In this document: positions 41,229 through 51,609 of the stretch, piece by piece
Layout: every line of letters begins with the position of its first letter
Numbering within the stretch: the stretch's first letter is position 1
Assembly (NCBI GenBank): GCA_003615045.1
Contig: ML014130.1
Coordinates: 62,001 to 126,000, forward strand
Origin: Caulochytrium protostelioides
Taxonomy: Eukaryota > Chytridiomycota > Caulochytriomycetes > Caulochytriales > Caulochytriaceae
Direction of reading: 5' to 3'
Length of the DNA: 64,000 nucleotides
Position numbers and translations under genes: made by a program
Notes under the pieces: generated by a model
What the model was told of the DNA's origin: nothing
Database searches by the model: none
What the model saw: only the letters and a program-made list of their open reading frames with translations

Positions 41229-42223
41229 AGCGACGCACGAGCCGCGGGCCGCCCGAGGGCCCGGAGACCGCGCTGGGACAGAAAGAGGGGCTCGAAGCAG
41301 GCCGAACGGACGGAGGCCGCCGAGACCGGCGGCAGCGGGTTAACGGTATGCGATGCTCATCGGCAAACTAGCGGAGTAGCAGAATAACAAATTAGCAGAC
41401 TGGCAGACTGGTAGACCGGCCGATGTCGCAGATCAGATCAGGGTGCACGGATGCCGGATCAGGGTGCGCGATGGGACGGTGGTTGAGAACACAGATGCGA
41501 TGGCCGACGTGGTCACGGGCGATGCAAGGCCATGCGCAGAAGAGAGAAGTGACCGATCTGGGAGGAAGGAACGGCAGCGGTGCCAGCCAAGGCGGTGGGC
41601 ACGGCGATGGGCGCCAAGCAAGGCAGAAGCAGCCGAGACGACCAGCTTGGCTGACTCGAAGAGGGCCAGCCGAATCGACGTTAAAGCACCAGCATCGACA
41701 CGACCGCCGGTACCAAGCGATGGCTTCAGACGCCACATGGATTCACATGATGTGATCTACTAAACGATATCACTCGATCTTGTTTGACTCGACATTGTAG
41801 TGCAGCACAGCTCACAGCCTCTCGGCGTACATACTCCGACCGGCGTGTTCGCTCTCGATGAGCGAACACGATGGGAGAGGAAGCGCCATCCCATGGGTGG
41901 TTCCCCCAAGGACCGTGGGCCTCGCACTCCAAAATTAGGAACGGAAACTGCGCCTCGTGCCAGACGTTTTTTATTTTTATTGATGGGACTGCCTTCATGG
42001 CCGATCTCTCTGGATGAGTCAGCACTCGCAAACGGTCAACGTGCCGAGAAATCAAGCAAACAGACTCAGTCTTTTGGATGGGAATTCATTGGGTAAGCAG
42101 TGTTCCATCCGATGTTTGATCAGAGCGCCCATGGATCCATCAATGATACTGTTGAATAGAAACGGAAACATATTGATGGTATGAAAGTTTCGATGATGAT
42201 AAAAACTTGAAAAAAAAAAATGG
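41229..42223. other. intergenic region between ERV2 and MTD1
   Basis: It contains the ERV2 promoter side and the MTD1 3' flank. The clearest structure is the perfect inverted repeat at 41844-41870. Near 41375-41420 short AACTAGCGGAGTAGCAGA-like direct repeats occur. The end near 42205-42218 is A-rich (MTD1 3' flank). No gene is seen. Confidence 0.45.
41844..41870. repeat. perfect 11-bp inverted repeat with 5-nt loop
   Basis: CGTGTTCGCTC and GAGCGAACACG are exact reverse complements separated by TCGAT. In RNA or single-stranded DNA this would be an 11-bp hairpin; as duplex DNA it is a dyad such as a dimeric regulator could bind. It lies about 620 bp upstream of ERV2 and 355 bp past the MTD1 stop. 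Confidence 0.85.
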
Positions 42224-43566
42224 TCAGGCGTATGCCTTAGCGGCCTGCTCTTCTTCAGCGACCGCATCGGCCTCGGCATCCGTCTCCTTGACCTCAGCTT
42301 CCGCACGGGCCTTGCGCTGGTACTGCCACAGACGCATCAGGTTGCGCTCGAGCATGACGGTGGTGACCTTGCCGACCGACGAGACAAAGAAGGAGGCCTT
42401 CGACGTGATGTCGTCCTCAAAGTTGGCGACCGACGAGAGGTTGATGGCGACGACGCCTTCGCGGAGCTGCGCTGTCGGGATCTTGTAGGCCTTGGCAGGC
42501 ACGCCGCCAATCACGATGTCGGAGCGCGCGAGCGCTTCTTCAAGTGTCAAACTGCACTCGTTCGTCAAATAGCGCTTCAGGTGGAGGCCCTGGCCGCGGT
42601 TGAGCTCGAGCAGGCCGTTCACGTCAGCCGAGTACACGTGGGCACCGTCGTTGGCGAGCAGCGCCGCCAGCGGGCGGCCGACGACTTCCGAACGGTTGAT
42701 CACGGTCACGGTGCGCCCGTGCAGACGGTCGCCGTACGGCAGCTTGCTGTTGTAGATGCCCATGTGCTCCAGGAACTTGACGATCGCGAGCGGCGTGCAC
42801 GGGATGATGCAGCGCTGCGTCTTGGCCTCGTCCAGGTGGCGGATGTTGTGGTACATGTAGAAGCGGTAGGTATGGCAGAGGCCCTCGACGTCCTTGGCGG
42901 GGTCGACGATGTTCTGCAGGTACTGGTCCATGGCGTCGCCGAACACGGGGTAGTAGACCATGATGCCGTTGACGCCGTCGTCCTCGTTAGCCTCAATGAT
43001 GGCCTCCTCGAGCTGCGTGCGGGTGACTTGGCGCAGCTCGAAGCGCAGGCCAATGTCGCGGCAGGTCTTGCCAGTCCACTCTGCATACCGTCGGGCCGCC
43101 TCGTCTTCGTTCGCGAGGAATGCGACCATGCGGGGGGCATCGACCGGCAAGCCGTCCTCCGCCAACTCGGGACTGGCTTCCTTGGCCAACACATTCTTGA
43201 TCTCCGCACTGAAAGATGGCCACCATCGCAAGCATAGATGCAAAAGAGTGCGGTGGACTTCCATCAACCACACCAAGAACAGACATAGACGTTGGGTGAG
43301 TCGCTGATGTCGACGGCAGACGGGATGACCTTGACGCACCTCGAAGGCGGGTCGACCAGGGCGCTGCGTGAAGAAGTGAGGGCGACTTACGTGTAGGGCG
43401 CGGCGACGGCCGACGCCGGGACGACCTTGACCATGGCGGCGCGGGAGGTGGCGAGGGCGCGGCAGGCGAGCGGCGCGTGGACGTTGAGCAGGCCGCGGGT
43501 CGCGGACAGCGCAGCTGAGCGGAGCAGCGGCGTCGAGAGCGCTCGGAAGGCGGCAGCGAGCGGCAT
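42224..43566 (-). CDS. MTD1: NAD-dependent methylenetetrahydrofolate dehydrogenase, Mtd1 type
   Basis: Two exons, 43566-43391 and 43208-42224, give 386 residues. The 182-nt intron (GTAAGT...TTTCAG) joins VAAPYT to AEIKNVLAKEA. The enzyme oxidises 5,10-methylene-THF to methenyl-THF in one-carbon metabolism. Motifs match yeast MTD1: YAEWTGKT with the catalytic-type lysine, NGIMVYYPVFGDAMDQYLQ, KDVEGLCHTYRFYMYHNIR, IPCTPLAIVKFLEHMGIY, and the dinucleotide-binding VINRSEVVGRPLAALLANDG. The first 43 residues (Arg-, Ala-, Leu- and Ser-rich, no acidic residue) look like a mitochondrial presequence. A second in-frame ATG starts MVKVVPASAV at residue 44, so mitochondrial and cytosolic forms could be made. 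Yeast Mtd1 is cytosolic. Confidence 0.94.
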
Positions 43567-45552
43567 GGTGGGCGGGACTGCGGCACGGAGTGGGGTTGAC
43601 CTATGCTGGCGTCGCTATCAGAGCACGTGCACGACACAGGGGCCCCGGATCGTCGGGCGGAGCACGTGCGAGCCTTCTTGCACGCGGCTGTCGGGGGAGA
43701 TGGCGGGAATCGGGGTTCCCTTGATCGCCGGCGCCGTGGTGGCTTCGGGTTGAGAGTCGCGAGGCCGGCCCGGCACGCTGGTCGCGACGGCTGATAAAGC
43801 GAGCCCCTGATGCGCCGTGCGGACGCGCGATGCTGCTAGGGGATGCTGCCAGAGGATGCTGCCAGGGGATGCTGTCAGGGGATGCCACCGACGAAGCGAC
43901 AGCCCGGACCGGATCGGCCAGTGGTGGGCGACGGCTGCGACTCGCTGGGCTGGGATCGGCAGCGGGCGACGGGCCGCTTAGCGGAGCCGCGCTGCACGGC
44001 GCTGCGTCGGGCTTGCCGCGCGAGAACCACGGCGGGGGATGTCGGGACGGACCGCGGCACCGGCGGGCGCAGGCGCACGGACCCGTGCAGCGACTGCCGC
44101 TCCGACCGCTGGGCGGAGCTGAGACAGGCGGCGGGCACCGACCGCGCGCCGCGCAAGACCGGCACCGAAGGCGGACCGGCCGCGCGCGCGGAGCAAAGAG
44201 AAAGAGGGGTCCGCGGCTGCCGCAGCGGACGGGTATGCGGGTGGGTGTTCGGCCGGTCGGGGCCAATCGGCGGCGGCGGTTCCCGGGGCTTGGGCCGGGG
44301 CCGAAAAGAACGACGTCAGTCGACGAGGTTCCGGAAGGCGAGAGGCACGGTCCACAACAAAGGGGTGACGAGCATGCGCCGAGCACTATAGGAAACCACC
44401 GCTATTGCTCGGGGCTCGACAGTGCCGCAATAGGATGGCGATGCAGCGATAGTCTCGGATGGCAGTGCAGCGGCAAGCACGCATGAAATCGCGGTGGGGG
44501 GCAGTGATCCTGCGATATGATCGCCCGTGGTGATGGTGTGCCCCAGTCAAGACAGATGTGATGGACGGAACGACGCGATGCAAACGACGCGAGCCTCGAT
44601 CCGCGCATGCAGACGTTGGGGAGGCCGATCCTTCCATCATTGCCGGCTGGCGCGTCCCCTTTATAGGTGTACGAGATGTCCGCCGACGTCCGCCGACGTC
44701 TGAAACACGCCTGCGCGTCCGATCATGACACCATGGTATGCGGCAGTGGTGCTGGCAGAAGTCCCATGCAAAGTTCATTCTGAACACGCTCAATTGACGG
44801 CGCTCAATGCGCCGCTGTGCCCATATTTTATTGTTGCATGGGGTCGCATTTTGCTGACACGGCGCACACGCCCGTCGGTTGACGGGCAGAGCCTGTCGGA
44901 CTTTTGTATTTGATGTTGCCTGTCGCCAGGGCAGCAGTGTAGACTTTCCCATCGTCGAAGGTAGTTATGAGAGAACGATCATGGTGAGCCTCGATACTTG
45001 GATACGTGGCACTCATGGCACCCATCTCAACAGCGGTAGAGCTGTCTGCTGATCGGCCCTTTCGCTCAGTTGAAGTCGAGGCGGATGCGTTTTTTCTGTC
45101 GTCCTTCAACGCCATCCATTCCCGCTCGCGCCGCCTTCACTGCGCCCCGGGCACGAGCGGCCCGCGAGCCAACGGCGCCTGCCCGCCCCCCGAGGGTCCA
45201 GTGGTGTTGGGTGGGATGCCGTTGGCTTGAGGCAGCCATGTGGCAGCATGCGCGGCGCCGACGTAATCGTCGAGCGAGGGTCCATGTCGGAGTGTCGTGT
45301 TGATTCCATGGCTCGTCCAGGTCCGCGATCATACGGTCAGGTGGTCATGAGCCCATGAAGAGTGACGCTCTCTCCACCATATCGACGGCCCCTCCTGTCG
45401 GTGTTCTATCAAGCATGTTGCTCCATTCCATTCATAGCGCCTCCGACGCAAGCCAGACCATCTCGCCGTACAAGTAGAAAGCATCGGCCGCCTTGAACAT
45501 TTTTTTCTGCTGCGCAGCGTCCTATCTCCTTCTGCCCTGCAAGCCGCCGTTC
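43567..45552. other. intergenic region between MTD1 and MMS19 (divergent)
   Basis: A GC-rich island lies at 43790-44300, upstream of MTD1. It includes three copies of a 15-bp GGATGCTGCCAGGG-type repeat at 43840-43880. The open frames over it (minus 43601-44386, plus 43830-44486) do not look like proteins. A hydrophilic minus-strand frame at 44828-45115 (95 residues) has no codon bias and no recognisable family. Positions 44650-45050 are less GC-rich. Confidence 0.4.
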
Positions 45553-48500
45553 ATGGCGACCATGTCGGCTGACGCGTCGCGGCCGCTGGCCGAGCAGGTT
45601 GCGGCGTATACGCAGCTGTCGCCGGATGCCGCCGAGGCGCAGCAGCTGGTGCAGGCGCTGGCCGCCGCGCTGGATGCGCGCCGCCTCGTGCTGCTGGACG
45701 TCGTCCAGGCCATGGGTCCGATGCTCAGCGGCGCCGTGCCCGACCCCGTCGCGCGCGCACGCGTCATCCACCTGCTGGCCTGTGTGCTCGGCGCGATGGA
45801 CCCCGCGTCCGGGATCGTGGCGACCCACGCCGCGACGCTGCTGCCCTTCTTCCTCGCGCGCCTCGAGGACCAGCCCTCGATCGAGGCGTCGATCCAGGGT
45901 CTGCTGAACCTCTCGCTGACGACCATCTGGTCCGCCGACCAGATCGCGCTGATCATGTCGGCTCTCGTGTCCGACATCGCGCTGCAGCAGTTCCCCCAGG
46001 CCGCGCGCCACGCCGTGTTCTCCCTCTTTGACCGCTTGCTGGATGCCAACTTGGCGCAAATGCAGCAGCACAACGACCTCGTCGTCCAGGCCTTCATTCA
46101 CGCGCTCGACGGCGAGAAGGACCCGCGGTGCCTGCTGCTGGCCTTCACGACCGCGCAGCGCATCTACCAGCACTTCACAATCCTTGCCGACGCCGCGGCA
46201 GCCGGCGCCGACCCCGACGACGCCTCGCTGGCCGAAACGCTGTTTGATGTCACGAGCTGTTACTTCCCGATCACGTTCCGCCCGCCGCCGGGCGATCCGT
46301 TCGGGATCACCCCAGAGCAGCTCAAGAACGCCCTGCACCCGCTGCTCGTCGCCATCCCCGAGAACGCGCCGTTCGCGCTGCCCTTCCTCTCCGAGAAGCT
46401 CACGGCCGAGTCGCGCCATGCCCGCCGCGACGCGATGGAGGTGCTTGCGCTCGGCCACGCCCTGGCGCCCCACGACGTCGTGCCGTACCTGGGCGAGCTG
46501 TGGTCCTCGATTCGCGCCGAGGTCGTGCATGCCCACGACGACAGCGGCGAGCGCGCGGCCCTTGCGGCCATCACGACGCTCACCACCGTGCTTGCTCGCG
46601 ACGCCGCCCGCATCGACGCCTTCCTCGCCGACACCATCGAGCGTGACGTGGTCCGCAAGCTCAACGACCCGGACGCCAACGAGGCGACCGCCCACGGCAA
46701 GATCGTCGCCGCCGTCATGTCCGGCCTCGCGAAGGCCGCTGCGGGCCCGAGCATCGCGCTGCAGACTCGGCTCTGGCATGCCGCGCGGACCACGCTGCTC
46801 CGCCGCGCGCGCGGCGGTGCCGCCTCGCCAAGCGCCGCCGACGGCGCCGCGGCGCCCGCGGCGCCGACGCCCGAAACCGAGTCGACGTCCTCGCTCGCCG
46901 AACGCCGCGCCGCGCTTGAGGCCATCCACTGGCTGCTGCGCGCGTCGCGGTTCTCACAGTTCGCCACCGCGAGCGAGCCCCATCCCATGGCGGCGGACGG
47001 CCAGACCCTGTTCGAGATCGAGATCGACGCGCTCAACAGCCATACTGCGCACCTGTCGCTGACGCTCGAGGCCATCCTCGGGCTGAAAGACATGCTGCTG
47101 GCGCCGCGGCTCCTCACGCCTGAGCGGCAGACGGAGACCCGCCACGTGTTCATGTCACTGCTGACGCTCAGCGGGAGCGCACGCGACGCCGACGACCGCG
47201 ACGCAATCGAGGCGACCTTCATCGTCGCCGCGCGGGCGTGCGCCGAGCAACACCCGGACTGGTTCGACCTCGAGGCCATGACGCCCTACCGCCTGGCGCT
47301 CGGGCAGCCTGCCCAGCCCGACTTCAAGCCGTCCCCCGACTCGCCGTTCGCGTCGCTGCTGCACGTGTTTGTTGCCCTCGCCGAGCTCGAGCCCCTGACG
47401 CAGTCGCATCTCCTGCAGCTGTTCGACGTCGCCGAGACATATGTGACCGCCGCGCCGTCCTCATCGCCTCACGCCCTCACGACCACGGGCGCCGACCACC
47501 TGGTTCAGATCCTCGACGCCGTCACGCAGATCGTCCAGTCGCGCATCGCGCGGACCTCAAAGCCGATGCCGGATGCCCAGGCCGCCTCGTCGGCGCGGCA
47601 GCACCAGGCCGACGCGATGACACAGCTCCTGGCGCCGCCGCACACGCTCGTGCACCGCGCCCTCGCCATGGCGTTCAGCCGCGCGCTCACGCCGCATGCT
47701 GCCGCCGAGACCGCGGTCGCCGCGCTCGTTCGCACGCTCGTCCAGCGCGCCGACGCCGCTCAGCAGCAGCAGCTCGCCGACACGCTGCTGCCAGCCCTCT
47801 GGACCGCTACGGCCGCAGGCCCCCCGGCGTGCATGACGGCCGTGCAGGCGGCGGCGGGCCGCTCGTTTGCCCTTGACACGACGCCGTACGTGCCGTTTGC
47901 GGGCGTCACCGCCGCTGCGGTCCAGGCCGTCGTGTGCCACTTGCGACCGGCGACGGACCTGCATCTGCCCGAAGGCCTGGCCACGATGCACGCTTGGCTG
48001 ACCGCTTCCCTGGACGCCCCGCCGTCGGACGCATCCGCGTCGCTGGCGGCGACGCTGGCGACGCTCGTCAACAAACTCGGCTCCGACGCGCAAGTGACGG
48101 CGTGGCTCAGCGGACCCGGCATGACGCGGCTGCGCGAGGCCATGACGAAGCCAATGGCACATCCAGAGGCGTGGATTCTGAACACGCTCGCCGTCTACCG
48201 CATGCAGGTCAAGGCGTGCATGCTGCGCTGGCACCCGAGCACCGAGGCCGAGCTCGACGTGCTGCTGGGCTGGATGGACCCCGCGGTCTGTCCGAACGCC
48301 GACTTGGCGGGGCACGCGGCCGCGGCCGTGGGCGTCATTGCCGAGACCGACTCCACCACCGGCATCCTGACGCGCGACGCGTATGCGACGGTCAAGTACC
48401 TCGTGAGCCAGCGCTTCTTTGCGCGCTGCCTGCCGCGCCTCGTCGCCGGGTTCCATGCCGCCGAGGCCTCGCGCAAGCCTGTCTGGCTCACCGCCGTCTC

Positions 48501-49044
48501 GCACCTCATCCGCCACGTGCCGCGCAAGGCCCTCTTGACGGAGCTGCCGCGACTCGTGCCGCTCCTGCTGGTGGCGTTGCGCGCCGGCGACGCGCCGCTC
48601 CGCGTCGCCACGCTCGACACCGCGGCCATGATGCTCCAGGACGCCCCCGAGACCTTCGCCCGCGACCTCGACGGCTGGCTCTCGGCGCTCATTGCGAACG
48701 TCGGGATCGGCCCATCGCCGCGCTCCGAACTCGCGCGGCTCGCCCAGCCCGCGCCTGGTTCCGCCTCCGGGGCGATGCCGGTGCTGCAGGGATGGACGAC
48801 GATGCCGCTGCGGGTGCGGCAGAAGGCGCTGGAGGTTCTGGCCCGCGTGCCGGACGTGTTGACACGCGAGCAGCTCGAGCCCCATGCGAAGGCGGTGATG
48901 CGCTGCTTCGTGCTCGGCCTCGACGACCGCAAGCGCGTCGTCCGCCAGACCGCGGCCAATGCGCGCCTGAAGTGGTCCCTCTTCCTAGGCCAGGCGAACG
49001 GCTCTGGCAGCGCCACGAGTCTTGTCGTCCAGCCCCCCGCATAA
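45553..49044 (+). CDS. MMS19: MMS19, HEAT-repeat adaptor of cytosolic Fe-S protein assembly
   Basis: A single exon of 1163 residues; ATGs at 45553 and 45562 are both possible starts. The whole chain is helical HEAT-like sequence. The N-terminal MMS19 region is clear: LARLEDQPSIEASIQGLLNL, ALDGEKDPRCLLLAFTTAQR, then LFDVTSCYFPITFRPPPGDP and FGITPEQLKNALHPLL. The C-terminus has the family end LDDRKRVVRQTAANARLKWS. MMS19 with Cia1 and Cia2 hands iron-sulfur clusters to DNA polymerases, helicases and XPD in cytosol and nucleus. Composition is strongly G/C-biased at third positions, so long antisense frames (for example 45409-46929) are open by bias alone. It is convergent with RPF2. Confidence 0.93.
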   Translation: MATMSADASRPLAEQVAAYTQLSPDAAEAQQLVQALAAALDARRLVLLDVVQAMGPMLSGAVPDPVARARVIHLLACVLGAMDPASGIVATHAATLLPFFLARLEDQPSIEASIQGLLNLSLTTIWSADQIALIMSALVSDIALQQFPQAARHAVFSLFDRLLDANLAQMQQHNDLVVQAFIHALDGEKDPRCLLLAFTTAQRIYQHFTILADAAAAGADPDDASLAETLFDVTSCYFPITFRPPPGDPFGITPEQLKNALHPLLVAIPENAPFALPFLSEKLTAESRHARRDAMEVLALGHALAPHDVVPYLGELWSSIRAEVVHAHDDSGERAALAAITTLTTVLARDAARIDAFLADTIERDVVRKLNDPDANEATAHGKIVAAVMSGLAKAAAGPSIALQTRLWHAARTTLLRRARGGAASPSAADGAAAPAAPTPETESTSSLAERRAALEAIHWLLRASRFSQFATASEPHPMAADGQTLFEIEIDALNSHTAHLSLTLEAILGLKDMLLAPRLLTPERQTETRHVFMSLLTLSGSARDADDRDAIEATFIVAARACAEQHPDWFDLEAMTPYRLALGQPAQPDFKPSPDSPFASLLHVFVALAELEPLTQSHLLQLFDVAETYVTAAPSSSPHALTTTGADHLVQILDAVTQIVQSRIARTSKPMPDAQAASSARQHQADAMTQLLAPPHTLVHRALAMAFSRALTPHAAAETAVAALVRTLVQRADAAQQQQLADTLLPALWTATAAGPPACMTAVQAAAGRSFALDTTPYVPFAGVTAAAVQAVVCHLRPATDLHLPEGLATMHAWLTASLDAPPSDASASLAATLATLVNKLGSDAQVTAWLSGPGMTRLREAMTKPMAHPEAWILNTLAVYRMQVKACMLRWHPSTEAELDVLLGWMDPAVCPNADLAGHAAAAVGVIAETDSTTGILTRDAYATVKYLVSQRFFARCLPRLVAGFHAAEASRKPVWLTAVSHLIRHVPRKALLTELPRLVPLLLVALRAGDAPLRVATLDTAAMMLQDAPETFARDLDGWLSALIANVGIGPSPRSELARLAQPAPGSASGAMPVLQGWTTMPLRVRQKALEVLARVPDVLTREQLEPHAKAVMRCFVLGLDDRKRVVRQTAANARLKWSLFLGQANGSGSATSLVVQPPA

Positions 49045-49239
49045 ACCCTTTCCTGCCAGTTTCGACGCTTTCGACGCAGGTTGCAGCCCATGGTCGGCAA
49101 AGTCATCCGATACTGAACCGAATGCGCGTCTGCTTCGGGGGGACCCCTAGGGGGCACCACCGAAGATTGGTGTACGCATTGGGATAATAGATGGACGACC
49201 GCGTTAAACTCAACTGTGTGTCTGTGTGTGTATGTGTGT

Positions 49240-49245
49240 AATAAA
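49240..49245 (+). terminator. polyadenylation signal of MMS19
   Basis: AATAAA is preceded by a TG-rich run (TGTGTGTCTGTGTGTGTATG), about 195 nt after the MMS19 stop and 85 nt before the convergent RPF2 stop. Confidence 0.55.
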
Positions 49246-49329
49246 TAACAAAGAGCAACAAGAACAAAGCGCAACGCGTCGCGGTGAATGCGACACAACG
49301 AAGGAAAAGAAGAACGAAGAAAAACGAGA

Positions 49330-50682
49330 TCAGTGCTCGCCCGCCAGCTGGAGCATCAGCTTCTCATCGAAGGCCAAAGGCTCGTCCTCGTCCTCGTGGC
49401 CGCTCGCGGTCTCCATGGTGTCCATCGTCTCGTCGGCATCGAACATCGCGTCGTCCTCGTCTTCCGCGTCGCGGTCCTCCTCGTCGTCTGTCAACCCATC
49501 GTGCTCGACCGGGTCCAGGTGCGTCTTGAGGCCCTTCATCTTGCGGGTCTGCAGCTTGCCGAGGTCCTGCTGCTCGACGTGGATGCGGCCAACGGTGTCG
49601 CCCATCTCGTCCTTGGCAATGTTCTTCTGCTTCTTGATCGACGTGGGCATCTTGGGCAGACGGCAGGCCTTGTTCATGACCGCAGGCTCGGCGACCTGGA
49701 CACGGCGCACCGCAAAGTCCATGTTGGGGCCCATGTCCTCGAGGTGGGTGTACGGCAGGTCCTGGCCCGAGGGGTGCGCGACCGTCGCCTTCAGCAGCTT
49801 CACGCGGTAGACGCGCATGTAGATGATGGCGCCGACATCGCCAGGACGGCTGCCCGTCGGCGTGATGGGTGTCGGGTCGGAGGTAAAGGAGATGACGTGC
49901 TCGATGCCGTCGAGTTCGACCTCCTCGCGGCCCTGGTCGAGGTCGTCCAGCGTAGCGGCGGTGGCCTGGTGGGTACCGCGGAAGAAGTCCAGCAGAAGGC
50001 TCTTGCAGGTCTGCAGCTCGGCAGAGTTCCAGTCGCCCGCGAAGGTCAGAAGCGGGCGGGTATTCGACGAGAACCCATCGCCAAAGATGCCTTCGTACTT
50101 GAGCAGGCCCATCTCGACCATGTCGAGGATCTGATGGCCGTGGGTGCGCACAAAGACCATGTTGTGCGGGCGCTTCTTGGAGTGCATGCCCATGCAGAAC
50201 AGCGGCGCGTTGTTGCGCTGGCTGAGGAACTCGAAGGTGTTCGCGTTGTCGAAGGGATGGATGTCATTGCGCTTGTTGAACATCACGGCCGCCGGCTTTT
50301 TGAGCGTGTACAGGCTCTTCAGCGCGTCCGAAACCGTCTGCGAGGTCGTCGTGCCTTTAAGAAAAATCGCCGTCTTAATGTCTTCGGCGGTCTGCGGCTC
50401 ACGTGCCTGCAGCACGCGGCGGCCCTTGGCCGTCTTGGCTTTCCTGTACGGTGATGGCGAAGAAGAGAACGGCGATCAGCGAACGTTCATCATTGCGAAA
50501 AGCGGTGGTGAGTCACGGTCGGTCTCATAAACAGTCACGATGCCAACGATGGCCGCTGGAGGTCGGCTCGCATCGCTGACACGCGGCGAAGTGATGCAAT
50601 GGACGCTTGAAAGCGCTCTGGGCATCCGAGCGGAAGCAGCAGTAGCAACAGAAGCAGGGTCGGCATACCTTGGGCCCAGCAT
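49330..50682 (-). CDS. RPF2: RPF2, Brix-domain ribosome assembly factor
   Basis: Two exons: a 14-nt first exon 50682-50669 and 50443-49330, giving 375 residues. The 225-nt intron (GTATGC...GTACAG) was placed because the joined start MLGPRKAKTAKGRRVLQARE followed by IKTAIFLKGTTTS matches the RPF2 N-terminus. The Brix domain shows LYTLKKPAAVMFNKRNDIHP, NAPLFCMGMHSKKRPHNMVF, RTHGHQILDMVEMGLLKYEG, LDFFRGT and LDGIEHVISFT. The C-terminus is Lys-rich then acidic (DDEEDRDAEDEDD). Rpf2 with Rrs1 loads 5S RNP into pre-60S particles in the nucleolus. The tiny first exon rests on fit, not on transcript evidence. Confidence 0.93.
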
Positions 50683-51028
50683 GGCGATAAGGAACGGGGG
50701 TGGTCGCAGAGGGCGGTTGCGAAGAGAAGAGCGGCCACGGGGGAACGTTCCAGTGCCGAGACGGATGGACGTAGCGTAAATATCAACGCAGTGTCAGGAG
50801 CGGAGCGGCGGGAGGTTGCCAAGTCTACTGCGGAAGATATCGCAGGCAAACAAAAAAGCAGGGCGATAAGGGTGACCGTCCGGTGGGTATCGAGCCGTAG
50901 TGCACTGGGTCGAAGAGGGGGAGGGTGGGCCGACCGCAGCAGGCCTCCGATGCGAGTACCACGCACTCGGTAGCGACGTCTCGTAGCGATACGAGTCATG
51001 CGATGTCGCATCCGCCAGCAATTCAGCG
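50683..51028. other. RPF2 upstream region
   Basis: About 345 bases lie between RPF2 and the small minus-strand gene ending at 51029. No protein-like frame is seen and no obvious promoter element. Confidence 0.4.
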
Positions 51029-51559
51029 TCACGAGCGCTTAAACACATCGTATTCTGCCATGGCCTGCGGTCCCTGCTCGTCCACCCCGCCTCGGCTCGG
51101 TTGATCCGCTGTCCACGGCCCCCCGAAGTCCGCTCGGGCCCGAGTGAGCCGCCGGCACCCCACAGGCTCGCCAGAAACTCCGCCAAAATGCTAAGCCACG
51201 TTTGCCCCCCTACTCGTCCCTAGCAGCTGGTGGGGACGCCTGCGCCGATCCTCGGCGGTGTGCAAGGAGACAACACCACATTCCGCGACCGTCCAGAGAC
51301 GCGGCGTGATGAGACCCAAATAAGCATCCCAAGGATGAACGCGGCTATACACTGTCGCCAGAAAGAGTTGAATGAGACGACGAAAGCTCAAATAATTATA
51401 GGCGTAAAGAAGGCTGGCAATGGCTGGCAATCCGGGAAACAATGGATATCAAGTCACACAGATGCATGTGCCACAAAAAGGCCGTGGGAGGTGGATCGCT
51501 ACATCAGTCTCTTCAGCGGCCGGGCGACGCCCTAGGCTGTCCGTGCTATCAGATCTCAT
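51029..51559 (-). CDS. small hypothetical protein, two exons (72 residues)
   Basis: I do not recognise this protein. Exon 1 is 51559-51503 (ATG, 19 codons, ending EETD with donor GTAGCG). Exon 2 is 51190-51029 (acceptor GGCTTAG, 53 codons then TGA). Both ends are phase 0, giving a 312-nt intron. The second exon reads FGGVSGEPVG, ADFGGPWTADQPSRGG, and ends PQAMAEYDVFKRS. Composition and codon choice look coding, with hydrophilic residues and Gly/Asp/Glu/Lys ends. It would be a small soluble protein. The intron boundaries and the pairing of these exons are inference; exon 2 could belong to a longer gene. Confidence 0.35.
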
Positions 51560-51609
51560 GGCGGAAAGGACCACGAATCAGGTCGTGGCAGAAGACGCAT
51601 TCGTCGTGG

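Noticed and set aside
43601-44386. 261-codon minus-strand frame upstream of MTD1
   Set aside because: Cys/Arg/Pro/Ser-rich translation in a GC island; no similarity to any family and no good start context.
44828-45115. 95-residue hydrophilic minus-strand frame with an ATG
   Set aside because: No third-position bias, no recognisable domain; not enough to call.
45409-46929. Long minus-strand frame opposite MMS19 (and a second at 47557-48885)
   Set aside because: Same bias artefact. The translations are Arg/Gly/Val/Glu mixtures without family features, and MMS19 is clear on the plus strand.
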